A stretch of 64,000 bases of DNA from Aspidapion aeneum (taxonomy: Eukaryota; Arthropoda; Insecta; Coleoptera; Brentidae). The DNA lies in the NCBI GenBank assembly GCA_963576565.1, contig OY755046.1, positions 46,370,786 to 46,434,785 on the forward strand, given 5' to 3'. Numbering within the stretch: position 1 is the first letter of the stretch; the number at the start of each line of letters is the position of its first letter. The notes under the pieces are model-generated. The model was given only the letters and a program-made list of their open reading frames with translations, was not told the DNA's origin and ran no database searches. Shown here piece after piece: positions 1 to 9,987 of this stretch. The position numbers were made by a program, and so were the translations under genes.

Positions 1-711
1 AAAACAATCAAGCAAATTCCTCAAATTCGTAGCATTCTCTCTAGTAAGAGGAGAGAAGCCTTCAATTGCCTTCCAGTGAAGGTAAGCTTGTAATCGTTTA
101 TTTGTATACCTATCCACCAAGGTGTGGTAGGCATTTAAATAATTTTCAGCAAGGATAGGAATGTCAGAAACGACATCCAGGGCAGGGCCCTTTAAATTAG
201 AAAAAAGCAAATTGAATTTTTCAAAGTTTCCCAGCGACCTATTATTGTGCACGGTAGCATTAAAGGCTTGCAAAAAGGTTGGAAACTCCTTAAATTCCCC
301 TTGAAAAAGAGGTATTTTTATCCTAGGCAGTAAACCATGCTGGTCTGTGGAGGCACAGGGACTGCCCATGGGATTTATCGTACTGCTCAAAAGCCCTCCA
401 TCTTCAAAGGGTAGTTCGAAAAGTTCGTAAAATATAGTGGAAATCTCGTCACAGCGTTTGCAAAAGTCCATAGCCACTTTGTTTTCTACTACTAAGCGAT
501 CCTCATCAGAGGCTACCAACGTCAACAAAGTATTATGGTGCTTTTCAAAATCTTTTTTGATTTTTGACAATGTCCGAAATTTGACTTTAAAGCCGCTGTG
601 ATAGGCAGGGTCATTTTTTGCGAGGGTCGCGGATTCAATGATCAAATTTAGCTGTGAAATCGCACTATAGCGCAAGGCTTTAGCCTTTAAAATTTTATCC
701 GAACTAGACAT
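1..711 (-). CDS. BEL/Pao retrotransposon gag, 5' part
   Basis: The minus-strand frame is open for 237 codons from an ATG at 711-709 to base 1 and runs out of the window. The N-terminal ~110 residues are rich in Lys, Glu and Leu and look helical. At residues 128-146 the block LPRIKIPLFQGEFKEFPTF matches the pattern that opens the DUF1759-type gag region of BEL/Pao elements, and the following ~90 residues (EKFNLLFSNLKGPALDVV, then a YHTLVDRYTN-like helix) fit the same domain. Gag would package element RNA in the cytoplasm. The rest of gag, and any protease and pol, would lie to the left of the window. No stop or frameshift is visible, so this copy may be young. The family call comes from motif recognition, not a search. 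Confidence 0.72.
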   Translation of the reverse strand, partial: MSSSDKILKAKALRYSAISQLNLIIESATLAKNDPAYHSGFKVKFRTLSKIKKDFEKHHNTLLTLVASDEDRLVVENKVAMDFCKRCDEISTIFYELFELPFEDGGLLSSTINPMGSPCASTDQHGLLPRIKIPLFQGEFKEFPTFLQAFNATVHNNRSLGNFEKFNLLFSNLKGPALDVVSDIPILAENYLNAYHTLVDRYTNKRLQAYLHWKAIEGFSPLTRENATNLRNLLDCF

Positions 712-1510
712 GATTTAAAAAAAAATCCAAAAAATAATTGACAAAAATTAGGTAAACTGAAAAAAAAATCAAAATTTGGACACCCTGTATAAATATTAAT
801 GTCCTACGTTTAATTACAATAATCAAACTATAAGCGCACAAAAGTAAAGAAAATACCCGATGCAAACTAATGATAACAAAAAACTTGTGTATAAGTTTTT
901 TTATCTTCGCCTCGCGAATTCAAATAAGTAGGTACCTATGTATTAAATTTAAAAATAAATACCTACAAATCAAAAGCATTTAATTTGGTAAAACTATTTA
1001 TCTGCCTTTACACGAAAACAAATTCTCAAGTTAAGAATTAAATTTCCTTCAAAATTTATTATGCACGCAAAAAATGGATACAATCATAGCCATTTGCAGA
1101 CAGATATTATAATAGTAAATTAGAAATAGATATATTCATAGCAATTTTTACGCAAAAACGAATATAGTAAAGCATCCGCAATCGGATATAGTCATAGCAA
1201 TTTGCAATAAGCAAAAATGAATATGGCAATTTGGAGATTTTTTTTCGAGCAAATTGGATATAATTATAGCAATCCACAAATGTGAAGGCACAACGGCTAA
1301 AATAATAGCACTTTGCAGACACTATTTTAAACTATTTCCAGTGACAAACAAAAAAAACACCCAAATACCATACGGTTTTTTTTTTTTTACAAAAAAGAAA
1401 CGAAAAAACTTGATTTATTCGAAACAAAAAAAAGCATAGTAGTTTACAGATTTTATCTGTGTTTGGTTTTTCGCATGAAAAGGTTAAATTTATTGGTAAA
1501 AATATTTAAT
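712..1510. other. AT-rich leader upstream of the gag frame
   Basis: No gene is seen. For the minus-strand BEL/Pao element this is leader or LTR space. Between about 1075 and 1290 a degenerate block built on 'ggatata.tcatagcaatttgca' recurs four or five times, an old diverged tandem repeat that throws up short chance frames on both strands. A Tc1-like end motif (CACCCTGTATA) lies at 781-791. Confidence 0.4.
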
Positions 1511-1760
1511 TTTTACACAAAAAAAATCGCAAAATGTATTTTAGAAACCTAGGGGTTTTCTAAAGTAGGCATGTAAGAAAAACAAGGGTTTTTCTTGCAT
1601 TTGTTTTTACACAAAAAAAAATCGCAAAATGTATTTTAGAAACCTAGGGGTTTTCTAAAGTAGGCATGTAAGAAAAACAAGGGTTTTTCTTGCATTTAAA
1701 ACCAGTAAAAAAGGCATTTAGGAAAAACAAGGGTTTTTCTTGCATTTGAAACCAGTAAAA
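1511..1760. repeat. 94-bp tandem repeat with internal hairpins
   Basis: Two almost identical 94-bp units (1511-1604 and 1605-1698) are followed by a partial third to about 1760. Each unit carries two small inverted repeats: AGAAACCTAGGGGTTTTCT, and AAGAAAAAC facing GTTTTTCTT. The near identity points to a recent duplication. It sits in the putative leader/LTR side of the BEL/Pao element. Confidence 0.8.
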
Positions 1761-2534
1761 AAAACTAACCTAAAAAGGCAAAAAAACGATTCCAGAAATC
1801 CGGGTCGCTAAGGATCAAAAATGGGGCTCCCTGGTGGTCCAGATAGGAGAGTTGTCTGGAATTTAACGGTGTCAGATGTGGACTGTAATTTTAAGGGAAT
1901 AAGGTCATAGGCTAAGCTGGTACAAGGGATTCTGAAATGGTCTAGTTTACCTTCTAGGTTAGTGTAGCAATAAACAAATGTATGTAAGGTAAAAATAATG
2001 CATTTTCACTTACCATTTTTATACAGGAAGTGGAACTCATGGGAGGACGCACTGTCTAACCGTAGTTTTTTGCACCCCACATGAATGTGGTAGGAGAGTC
2101 GCTAACACGCGTGTATTATCGTTCGAAGGCGAAACGGTTCTCTGTGTTGCGGCAGCAGGTATCGCTGCTGCGTTCATTCTCCCACATGGCGCCCAGTGGC
2201 GTCGTTAATCCATAGGCGTAGGAGAAAAGGGAATAAGTAGGAGGGAATGAGATTACGAAGGTCCATATTAAAGGAACTAGGAACCTTAGTAATTCAAAAT
2301 GCATTTTATGTAAAGTAAATTGATTATAGCAAATTGTAATATTTGCCTTTAAAACCGCGGGAGTTTCAAATGCAAATAACCCAGTAATTTTAAGTACTTA
2401 ATTAGTTAATTAATACTAAATAAACAAAAAATAGAAAATGCTCTAGTGAATCACCAAATAGCCTAATTCGAACCAATTTGGTAAATTATAGTAAAAAGAA
2501 CATATTTACAAAAAGGAAGGCGGGACGAACCACC
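1761..2534. other. Non-coding stretch, possible LTR/leader of the gag element
   Basis: No gene is seen. On the minus strand there is a TATAAAA close to 2027 followed by ATGGTAAGTG, which reads as a possible splice donor, and a TGGGCGCCA/TGGCGCCCA sequence near 2186 that could be a primer-binding site. Neither can be proved because the second LTR is outside the window. Confidence 0.25.
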
Positions 2535-3876
2535 TATCATAACAAAAACATTTCATGTAAAAAAAGCCAAGTACGCGAAAATGGCATTCCGTAAAAAGAA
2601 TTGAGATAAAAGTAAAGCCAAGTTCTCCAATACAAATTTCAAAATGAAAGGTTCTTACTAGCTTTGCTATTACAGCCAAACTTTTTTATGTTCAATTTAG
2701 CACTGTGCCTAAGAGTCATTTACAGCCGTAATAGCCAAGTTTAGAAAAATATTTCCAAACTAGTAAGAACCTTTTATTTTGAAATTTGTATTGGAGAACT
2801 TGGCTTTACTTTTATCTCAATTCTTTTTACGGAATGCCATTTTCGCGTACTTGGCTTTTTTTACATGAAATGTTTTTGTTATGATTTCACTTCTTTTTTA
2901 AAGTAGTAAAATATGCGGAATATTGTTCAAAACTTTTGCAATGCCTTACTTAAATTTTTGAGGTTTTTTAATTTTTTTCAATGGTTTTATCGTAGTTCCT
3001 ATCAGCCTTCCAAAGCTCAGCTCTCTAGCGTTTCTGAAAGTGCACAATGTTACTTTTACATAACTTTACATGTATAGGGGAGGGAAATAAATTAAAATTG
3101 TCGTGTTTTTAAATTTTGTCCTATAGTTTAATCATACTTCCTATCAGTGTTCCAATGCTCAGCTCTCTAGCGTTTCCCGAAGTGGGCAGTGTTACTTTTA
3201 CATAACTTTACATTTATAGGGGAAGGAAGTAAATTAGAATTTTGGGGTGTTTTAATTTTTTTCTATAACTTTATCATAGTTACTATCGGTCTTCCAAAGC
3301 TCAGCTCTCTAGCATGTCTGGAAGTAGGCAATGTTACTTTTACTTAACTTTACATTTAAAGGGGAGGGAAGTAAATTAGAATTTTGGGGTGTTTTAATTT
3401 TTTTCTATAGTTTTATCATAGTTCCTATCAGTCTGCCAAAGCTCAACTCTCTAGCATTTCTGGAAGTGGGCAATGCTACTTTATATAACTTTAAATGTAT
3501 AGGGGAGGGGAGTAAATTAAAATTTTGGGGTTTTTTGATTTTTTCCAGGGGTTTGGTTATAATTTCTATCAGTCTGCCAAATTTCAGCTTTGTAACATGT
3601 CTGGAAGTACAGTAGAATATTGATGATCTATACATGAGTGAGTCAGTGAGTGAGTGGCAATTTCGACGATTTTTGAAATTTCGTAACTACTTTACTACTT
3701 TATGGAATTGGTGAGGGGTTGTTAACTCTATGGAGATCTACGACTGTGCAAAATTTGAGATTCGTAGCTCATTCCGAAGTAGAGTTTTAGGTAGGTCAAA
3801 TATCGGCTGAAATGTTTCAAGAAAAGATGGTTACGGCGCGCGAACTTGGCGAGGCACTGCCGTGCCCTCAGATTTA
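2535..3876 (+). mobile_element. Compound palindrome + tandem-repeat element, copy 1
   Basis: The element opens with a palindrome (arms about 2536-2667 and 2757-2886) beginning ATCATAAC and ending GTTATGAT. Five units of a ~142-bp repeat (marked by TTCCTATCAG near 2995, 3137, 3281, 3421 and 3567) follow, then a ~270-bp unique tail. The tail ends with the small hairpin GGCAC-TGCC-GTGCC and CTCAGATTTA. A second copy at 16895-18532 has the same order and ends, so this is one mobile unit rather than chance neighbours. No coding capacity is seen; short frames across the repeats are spurious. Tandem arrays plus a 3' hairpin resemble non-autonomous Helitron/Helentron elements, but canonical ends are not clear. 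Confidence 0.7.
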
Positions 3877-4342
3877 CTGAAGCCGTTTTAGTCCAGGGGG
3901 TTGATTCTTAAAATAAATCCGAATCCAATAAACATTCAATTGTATACGAATTTATTGCAAGAATTGACCACCTGGTCTTACAACTAGATATTTTGGGTAA
4001 AGTTTCCTTAGTTACACAACGGCTTGGATCAAAATAATTAAAGAATACCTGAACACTTATCTTTTATCAGTAAATAAAAATAAAAATGGTTCTAGGAAGC
4101 ATCACAAAATAAGACTATTTAATATTTGCAGGCGATTAAACAACTTAATTATTTCTAAAATTAACAATTAAAAAAAGTTATTGTGCGAACTTTACAAAAT
4201 AATTGTTATTTATTTATATGTACGGTTGCCCTAGTTTTAAAGATTTCCGTAAAATATAACCTAGTAAAGCTTAAGACTTCTTTTGTTTAGACAATTAGGT
4301 GTAAAATGTCCAGTAAAACCGGAAATAATTACCTGTTACGAT

Positions 4343-5070
4343 TATACAGGGTGGTATGACGACTTTAAATCAACGCATTTGTTTATTTATCAACAAACCA
4401 AATGCTGCTATTTTGGCCATGCGCTATTTTGGCCTGCGCTATTATGGTAATGCGCTATTTTGGCCTGCGCTATTTTTACCATGCGTTATTATGGCCTGCG
4501 CTATTATGACCTGCGCTATTATAACCTGCGCTTGTTAACATCAAACATTTTTTAAATATTTTTTGACATGCCACGATCAAATAAAGATAAAATGTAAATA
4601 ATATTTTTATGGATCACAGGTTTGACGTAAACAAGTGACAGTTACGTCACCATGTTAGTTTTTGAAAAATCTTTCGAACAAGCTATGGTTAGACAAAAAT
4701 TGTGAAATTTGTCAAAAATGGTAAAAGAATAAGTTTGGATAGATTTTGACACGTTTGACAGTTGACAAAAACTACAAAAATTAGATTTGACTGTTTAAAG
4801 CTTTTGACGGATTTGAGGTAGACAAATGGCAGTTATGTCGATATGTTTGTTTTTCAAAGAGCATTAAAACGAGGTATCACTCAGTAGGAGTTACTATTTA
4901 GAAAAATTAAGTTGGCCGCTTCTATGCCGCCCTCTAATGCAGAGGCGACACACCCGGTCCTTCATAAAATAGATCTATTGATGGTATTGATTACTGCCAA
5001 ATATGGTTTAGTTCTCTTCAATAGTTCAGAATATACTTAGGTGGAATCAGACTTTTGGGACACCCTATAT
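4343..5070. mobile_element. Candidate MITE bounded by TATACAGGGTG
   Basis: TATACAGGGTG at 4343-4353 faces ATATAGGGTG (minus) at 5061-5070. The interior has no coding capacity and includes a 16-bp minisatellite. The short inverted ends and TA flanks resemble a Tc1/mariner-type non-autonomous element. The pairing of these two ends is inferred. Confidence 0.4.
4420..4532 (+). repeat. ~16-bp minisatellite
   Basis: About seven to eight degenerate units built on CTGCGCTATTATGGCC follow one another. The 60-codon open frame across it is a product of the repeat. Confidence 0.8.
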
Positions 5071-5903
5071 GGGCATAGCATACAAAACAGAGACCTGGGT
5101 CATCGTCCCCCCTGAAACCTAAGGCTAGCTACGCCGATGCCAACGGATAAATAGAATAATGGAAAATCAAAGTAGCTTGATAAAAAACACTTTACATGTT
5201 TTGATCGATAAATAAAAAAAATTACCACTAGCCATATACTCGTATTTTAGGAATTAAACCAGAACCAAGTAAATTCATATCAAAAGTTCCTGTAATTACT
5301 AATTTGGTATTTTATTTTAGAAATTCTGCATTTCATTTCCATTGCGCTTTAAAAAGTTCGCTTTCTGGTTTTTTTAGAAAAAAAATCCACAAAATCAGCA
5401 CCAAAAATACTTGTTTGCATAGAGAAATATTCCACTTCAACGTTTTTAATTATTCTATTTTGCGTTTTCTATATCCTATTAAAATGCGAAAACGAATTTT
5501 AAACCAGCGAAAAATGAATGGAACAATTAAAATCAAAAGAAACTTCACTACATTGTTTACTTTTTGTTAAACAAATGCCCTAATTATTATTTAACTAACG
5601 TTGGCCAATATTAGATTCAATTAGAACCTATCGATCTCAGTCACTAATTTATATGATTCAACAACCAAGTACTAAATTTGTTCCCCAATATTCTAATTAT
5701 ATCCTTGCTTGCCATATTTGACAATACATGTTTTACACTTTTGTATATCATATTTCCAATGGATATACTTTGTATTGTAATTTAAAGTTACAGGATGTCA
5801 ATATACAGGAGCAGTTCCCTTCTATAGAGTGGTCATTGGATCGTCTGTCTCTAGCCAGTAGCTCAAACTGTCTCTGTCTAGAAGCATAGTACTGTCTAGA
5901 AGC
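5071..5903. other. AT-rich stretch without recognised features
   Basis: An 88-codon frame at 5304-5570 has no recognisable motif and low-complexity composition. Nothing else is seen. Confidence 0.4.
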
Positions 5904-7693
5904 TTACCCAAGTAACATTATTACCACTCAAGGTTTTATTAATTTGGTTCCTAGGTTATTTCGAGGGTGCTGTTATGGGTTTTAGGGTCAATTTTGCTAC
6001 ATAAAGGTAATTTATATTGCCAATTACCTAATGGGGTGTTATACAACCAAAAAGTGATATTCCTTCTGTTCCTTTTAGATACTTTTGGTTTTATTGATTT
6101 CTGATTTATAAAGATGGTCTTATAAAACCATTTTACCTAAAGTTTTTAAAAAGAAATAAATATAAACTTTTATAATAGAGCTAAAAGGTTATCTTATATC
6201 CTTTTGTTTTTATAGTTACCAGTAGTTTAAAAGTAAATATGATTAGATAGGCGGCCATATAGAACCTAGTTTCCTTAAGGTTTGTAAGAGTGGTAAATAT
6301 AAACTTCAGACTTTTGGTTTTTGCCATTACTTTTAGGCATTTTAAAAAGGTTTTATAGGAAGGCTTAAAGGTAAACTTAATTCTTTTGTATTTATAGTTA
6401 CTATAGCTGTATATTAAATATTATTTAAATAGGCGGCCATATAAAACCTTGTTTCCTTTAGGGTTGTAACTTCGTGTTTTATTTTTTTTAGGTATTTCTT
6501 GTAAAAATAATAGATATACCTAGGTACAGATTGGTACCTACCTATTGCAAGATTGATTAATTAAAGCCCAATAATTAATAATTGTTGAGTTTCCATCTTC
6601 CTGGGTAGGACACCCAGGCCTAGAAAAAGGCCTGTTTAGACGGCCAATATAAGAGGTTGCCCTCCAACCTGCAGGCACAACGAATATCATTGCACTAGCC
6701 CTCTCGATTGTGTCGAAATTGCACGATAAAAAACATTTAAAAGTGTTGAATTATACGCTTTTAAACACTTTAAAAACAAATACAAAAAATTTAAGTGAGG
6801 TTATGTTGACTATGTTTACTTTGTTCTTTTTTGTTGGTTTCATAAGGGCACTCAAGAATCCTTGTTGCGATACAGTAACAAATAAAACCAAGTGACCACT
6901 ATAAAACCATAATGGCGTAAATAAATTTATTTAAAAAATATTGTAAAGAGAAAATATATATGTAGTCGTTTTAGCAGTGTTTATTAACAATAATTTTCCT
7001 TTAATTTTGATTTATGTAAACCAAACAGACTTTTTTAATGATGAAGAGTGTAAATGATTTTAAATATTTGTTATTTTGTTATTAAAAAAGTATTAAAAAG
7101 CATTCTTGAGCTGGCGCGCTTGTTTTGAGAGCTTTTCAGATACGATTTTATTAGAAAAATAAATCTGGCAGGCAATTTGATCATCAACAAAACGACAAAC
7201 TCGGTATATTTTTATGTGATAAAATAGTTTTGGGACTGACATTTTTGGCAATTTTGTGATCTAAATTATTTTATATAGCCATTGTGAATCTAAAATATCG
7301 CCATAGCTTTTATAGAAAACCTCTTTACTATAAAGGTATTATGGTATTCAACAGAATCGCCAGGATACCAAATTACCAAATCTAGTTTTATAATAGGATA
7401 GAGGACGTTTCTGAGTTGCTTTTAGAACCTGGCATAATAGCTTTAGGCTCTAAAAGGTACCATACTGGTGGAACCGCTAGAGGGCGAAGCTGGAGTTTAT
7501 TTCTTATGGTTTTATAGTGAGTTTAATACATAGGTTGCCACCACCAATTGGGGAGTCCCATTTAGGAGGTCTAAGGGGTATATAAGGGTAATGGGAACGT
7601 GCTAGCGACCAAACATTGAAACTAATGGTTTTAAGGAAAGGCGCTGGCAACCTTTTAGCTTCTGCTATAAATAAAGAAATGTTACTTGGGTAA
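5904..7693. mobile_element. 1.8-kb element with 16-bp perfect inverted ends
   Basis: TTACCCAAGTAACATT at 5904-5919 is mirrored exactly at 7678-7693. Taken as TA|CCCAAGTAAC...GTTACTTGGG|TA, the ends are consistent with a TA duplication. The interior contains an internal direct repeat (GGCGGCCATATA..AACC..GTTTCCTT near 6250 and 6431) and no transposase. It is probably a non-autonomous DNA transposon; the superfamily is not settled. Confidence 0.6.
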
Positions 7694-7887
7694 TCTCTAC
7701 TACAGTACTTACATGTCAATGAAGTCTATCTTTATGGCTTTTTGCGCACTTTTTTCTAGTTTTTGCTACAGTTTCGATTATTAGGTCTTGATGAAGGTCA
7801 CTATTTCAAACGTACCAAGGAGCATTCACAATGTTTCTTAATAATTTATTTTAAAATTTCTGTACAACTTTAGTACAACCCTATGGT

Positions 7888-9720
7888 TACTACTAGTATG
7901 TCGGTTTAGAATGTTATTTTTACGTTTTCCGACGCCTATTCTCAACCTCCTTCGATTCTGACAATCATCTTCTGTCAGGTTATTTGACTCATCTTTAAAT
8001 TGACTGTTGCCATTCCAATTTAGGACGCCTTTTTCTCTTTGGTTGCCATTCTAGGACCTTCTTTGGTAATCTTTGGTTGTGCATAGCCGTACCAAATCAG
8101 TTGTCTTTTTGTGATGTCATCCGTTATGCCTCCCTCGATTCCCATTCTATCTCTTATAGTCTCACTTCTTATGTGATCTGTTGTAGATATTCTCATTGAT
8201 CTTCTTATGGCATCCATTGTGCTTTTCACCATTGTTTCATATATGTTAAATTTTACATTATTTTTATCTCTAGACTAAGTAAGACATCCAGTAATCTTTT
8301 TTGCTTTTACTATTCCTTTTTCCAGTTGTTTAAAGTCTGTTCCTGTCTTATCAAATGTGACACACATATATACATACTCATTGTACGGAGATATTGTTTG
8401 TCCGTTGTCTAGTTTTAACTCACTTGATTGGTTTCTAATACATAAGGAATGTTCTTGTCCACATTCACTGTTAACCCCCAATCTTGGAATTCTTCAGTTC
8501 ACTTTCTCATTATATACTCCATGTCTTCATTAGCAACAATTAGTTAATCGCTAGCAAACTGTAATGTGTATATGGTAAATTAGTCGTTAAGTTGTATTCC
8601 CATACCGTGTCCTTTACGATTTCAGTTTTTTAGAGCTACTGTAAAATATATTTTAAAAAAAGTTGGAGAGATACAACATCCCTGTCTTAAGCCTTTTATT
8701 GCCAGGAATGCTTTTATAACTCGATTTGTATAGTTCTTTTATCGCTTTTATATATTTATGAATGATGGAAAAAGAGCTGATGGTCTAACCTTAGTTCCTT
8801 GGAATAGGGGTAGGCCATTAGTATGGAACGCCACTTGCTCCGATACTATGGCTAATTCATACATAAATTTAACATCAAAAAAAGCGGGAGAAGCGGCAAA
8901 AATAAGGGAACAAATTAAAATAAACAAATATTCAGAATTATCTCAAAATTATATTTTTGTTCCTTTTTCTGTAGAGACTTTTGGACCTTGGGGGGAAAAA
9001 GCTAAAAATTTTGTCAAAGAACTTGGTGCCAAAATCGAATGTAAGTCCCACAAACCTAGATCAACCTCATTTTTGATTCAGAGGTTAAGCCTTGCCATTC
9101 AAAGGGGAAATACAGCTTCAGTCATAGGAACCATTCCCGACATGCAGCAGTTGGACGAAATATTATTTCTTGTTTTATGATTGTAGTAGTTTGCTCTAAC
9201 ACTGTCCATAATTTTTCTACTGGAACTGTGTCATATGCTTTTTGTAAGTACACAAAGGTAACATGAGTCTCTATATTTCTAGCACTCCTTTTCTCAATTA
9301 CATGCTTAAGACAAAAAAATCCTCACTATAAGATCTGCCTGTATGAAACCCACTTTGCTCTTCTTCTTCTTGTTCATGAAAATCATTCTCTATTGGATCT
9401 CTAATAGAATTCTACCGTACAATCTACTTAAATTACTGGTTACTGAAATTCCTCTGTAATTGTTGCAATCCAGCTTGTTTCGTTTTTTTATGTATTGAGG
9501 ATAGGAATGCTATTTTCCAATCATCGGGTACTGGATGTCCGTTTATGCAATAATTGATAATATATGTGAGATTTTCTAATAGTTTTTCTGATCCATATTT
9601 GAGCATTTCAACTTATATACTCCCAGGTCCGCTAGCTTTTCCAGATTTAAGCTTCTTAATACTTTCTTCCACTTATCCAGTACATTTTTCTATAACTTAT
9701 CTCATGTTCTCCTTTTTGAC
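7888..9720 (-). pseudogene. RTE-like LINE reverse transcriptase relic (family A, copy 1)
   Basis: On the minus strand the order is: a KSGKASGPG-like block (about 9660), a P..WK..F block, LQKAYDTVP (palm motif A, about 9250), a conserved C-terminal part with ITKRQLIWYGYAQ (about 8090), and a 3' stem-loop with a short TAGTAG-type tail at 7888-7910. Many stops and frameshifts break it, and a foreign ~440-bp piece (8749-9187) interrupts it. The protein would copy element RNA into DNA at a nicked target. Related copies lie at 34.6, 38.9, 44.9 and 59.5 kb. RTE-like is my best guess for the clade. Confidence 0.75.
8749..9187 (+). pseudogene. C-terminal piece of an unidentified retroelement ORF
   Basis: An intact 140-codon frame (ATG 8758, TGA 9178) reads MNDGKRADGLTLVPWNRGRP, then LVWNATCSDT, then VETFGPWGEKAKNFVKELG and a terminal RLSLAIQRGNTASVIGT. 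I recognise this pattern (DG..L.PW..GRPL.WD.TC.DT...QRGN..S..GT) from the C-terminal end of many invertebrate retroelement polyproteins. It recalls a PD-(D/E)XK-type nuclease layout, but that is inference. Comparison with the family A copy at 59.5-60.5 kb shows an empty site: ttatcgctt joins directly to agtttg there. So this is an insertion of about 440 bp, probably a 5'-truncated retroelement. No target duplication longer than 3 bp is seen. Confidence 0.6.
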
Positions 9721-9721
9721 A

Positions 9722-9987
9722 AATTGACATCAAATTTCATACCAAGATAATTTGCCTGATTTGAATATACTACGGGAATGTTGTTACTTGTGATTTGTAA
9801 GTTATTTACATTTTTGTTTGTAAAATCAACATGAATTGATTTGGTTTTGTTCAATTATATTCGCCATTTTGTAGTCTAATTGTGAACTTGATTGACTGCT
9901 TCCTGAAGTGTTTTTACTAATTCTTCAATATAGTTTTCTACCGTCAATAAAATAGTATCTTCGGCAAATGTTGGTAAGTGACAATTT
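9722..9987 (-). pseudogene. Jockey-like LINE reverse transcriptase fragment
   Basis: The minus strand reads TFAEDTILLTVENYIEELVK (a degenerate FADD catalytic box), then a TTKWRI.LNKTKSIHVDFTN block and NQANYLGMKFDVNL. This order (A-DD, KWRIK.N..KS.HV.FT, YLGM.FD) is typical of the Jockey group and differs from the RTE-like relic it abuts at 9721. Two in-frame stops are present. It is a short remnant of the palm/thumb region only. Confidence 0.7.

Noticed and set aside
2186..2195. tRNA primer-binding site TGGCGCCCAG
   Set aside because: It would suit a plus-strand element with a lysine tRNA primer, while the gag is on the minus strand; the sequence is nearly palindromic and no LTR pair is visible.
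3331..3635. Open frames of 94 and 76 codons across the 142-bp array
   Set aside because: Frames arise from the non-coding repeat; the copy at 18098-18283 shows the same false peptide.
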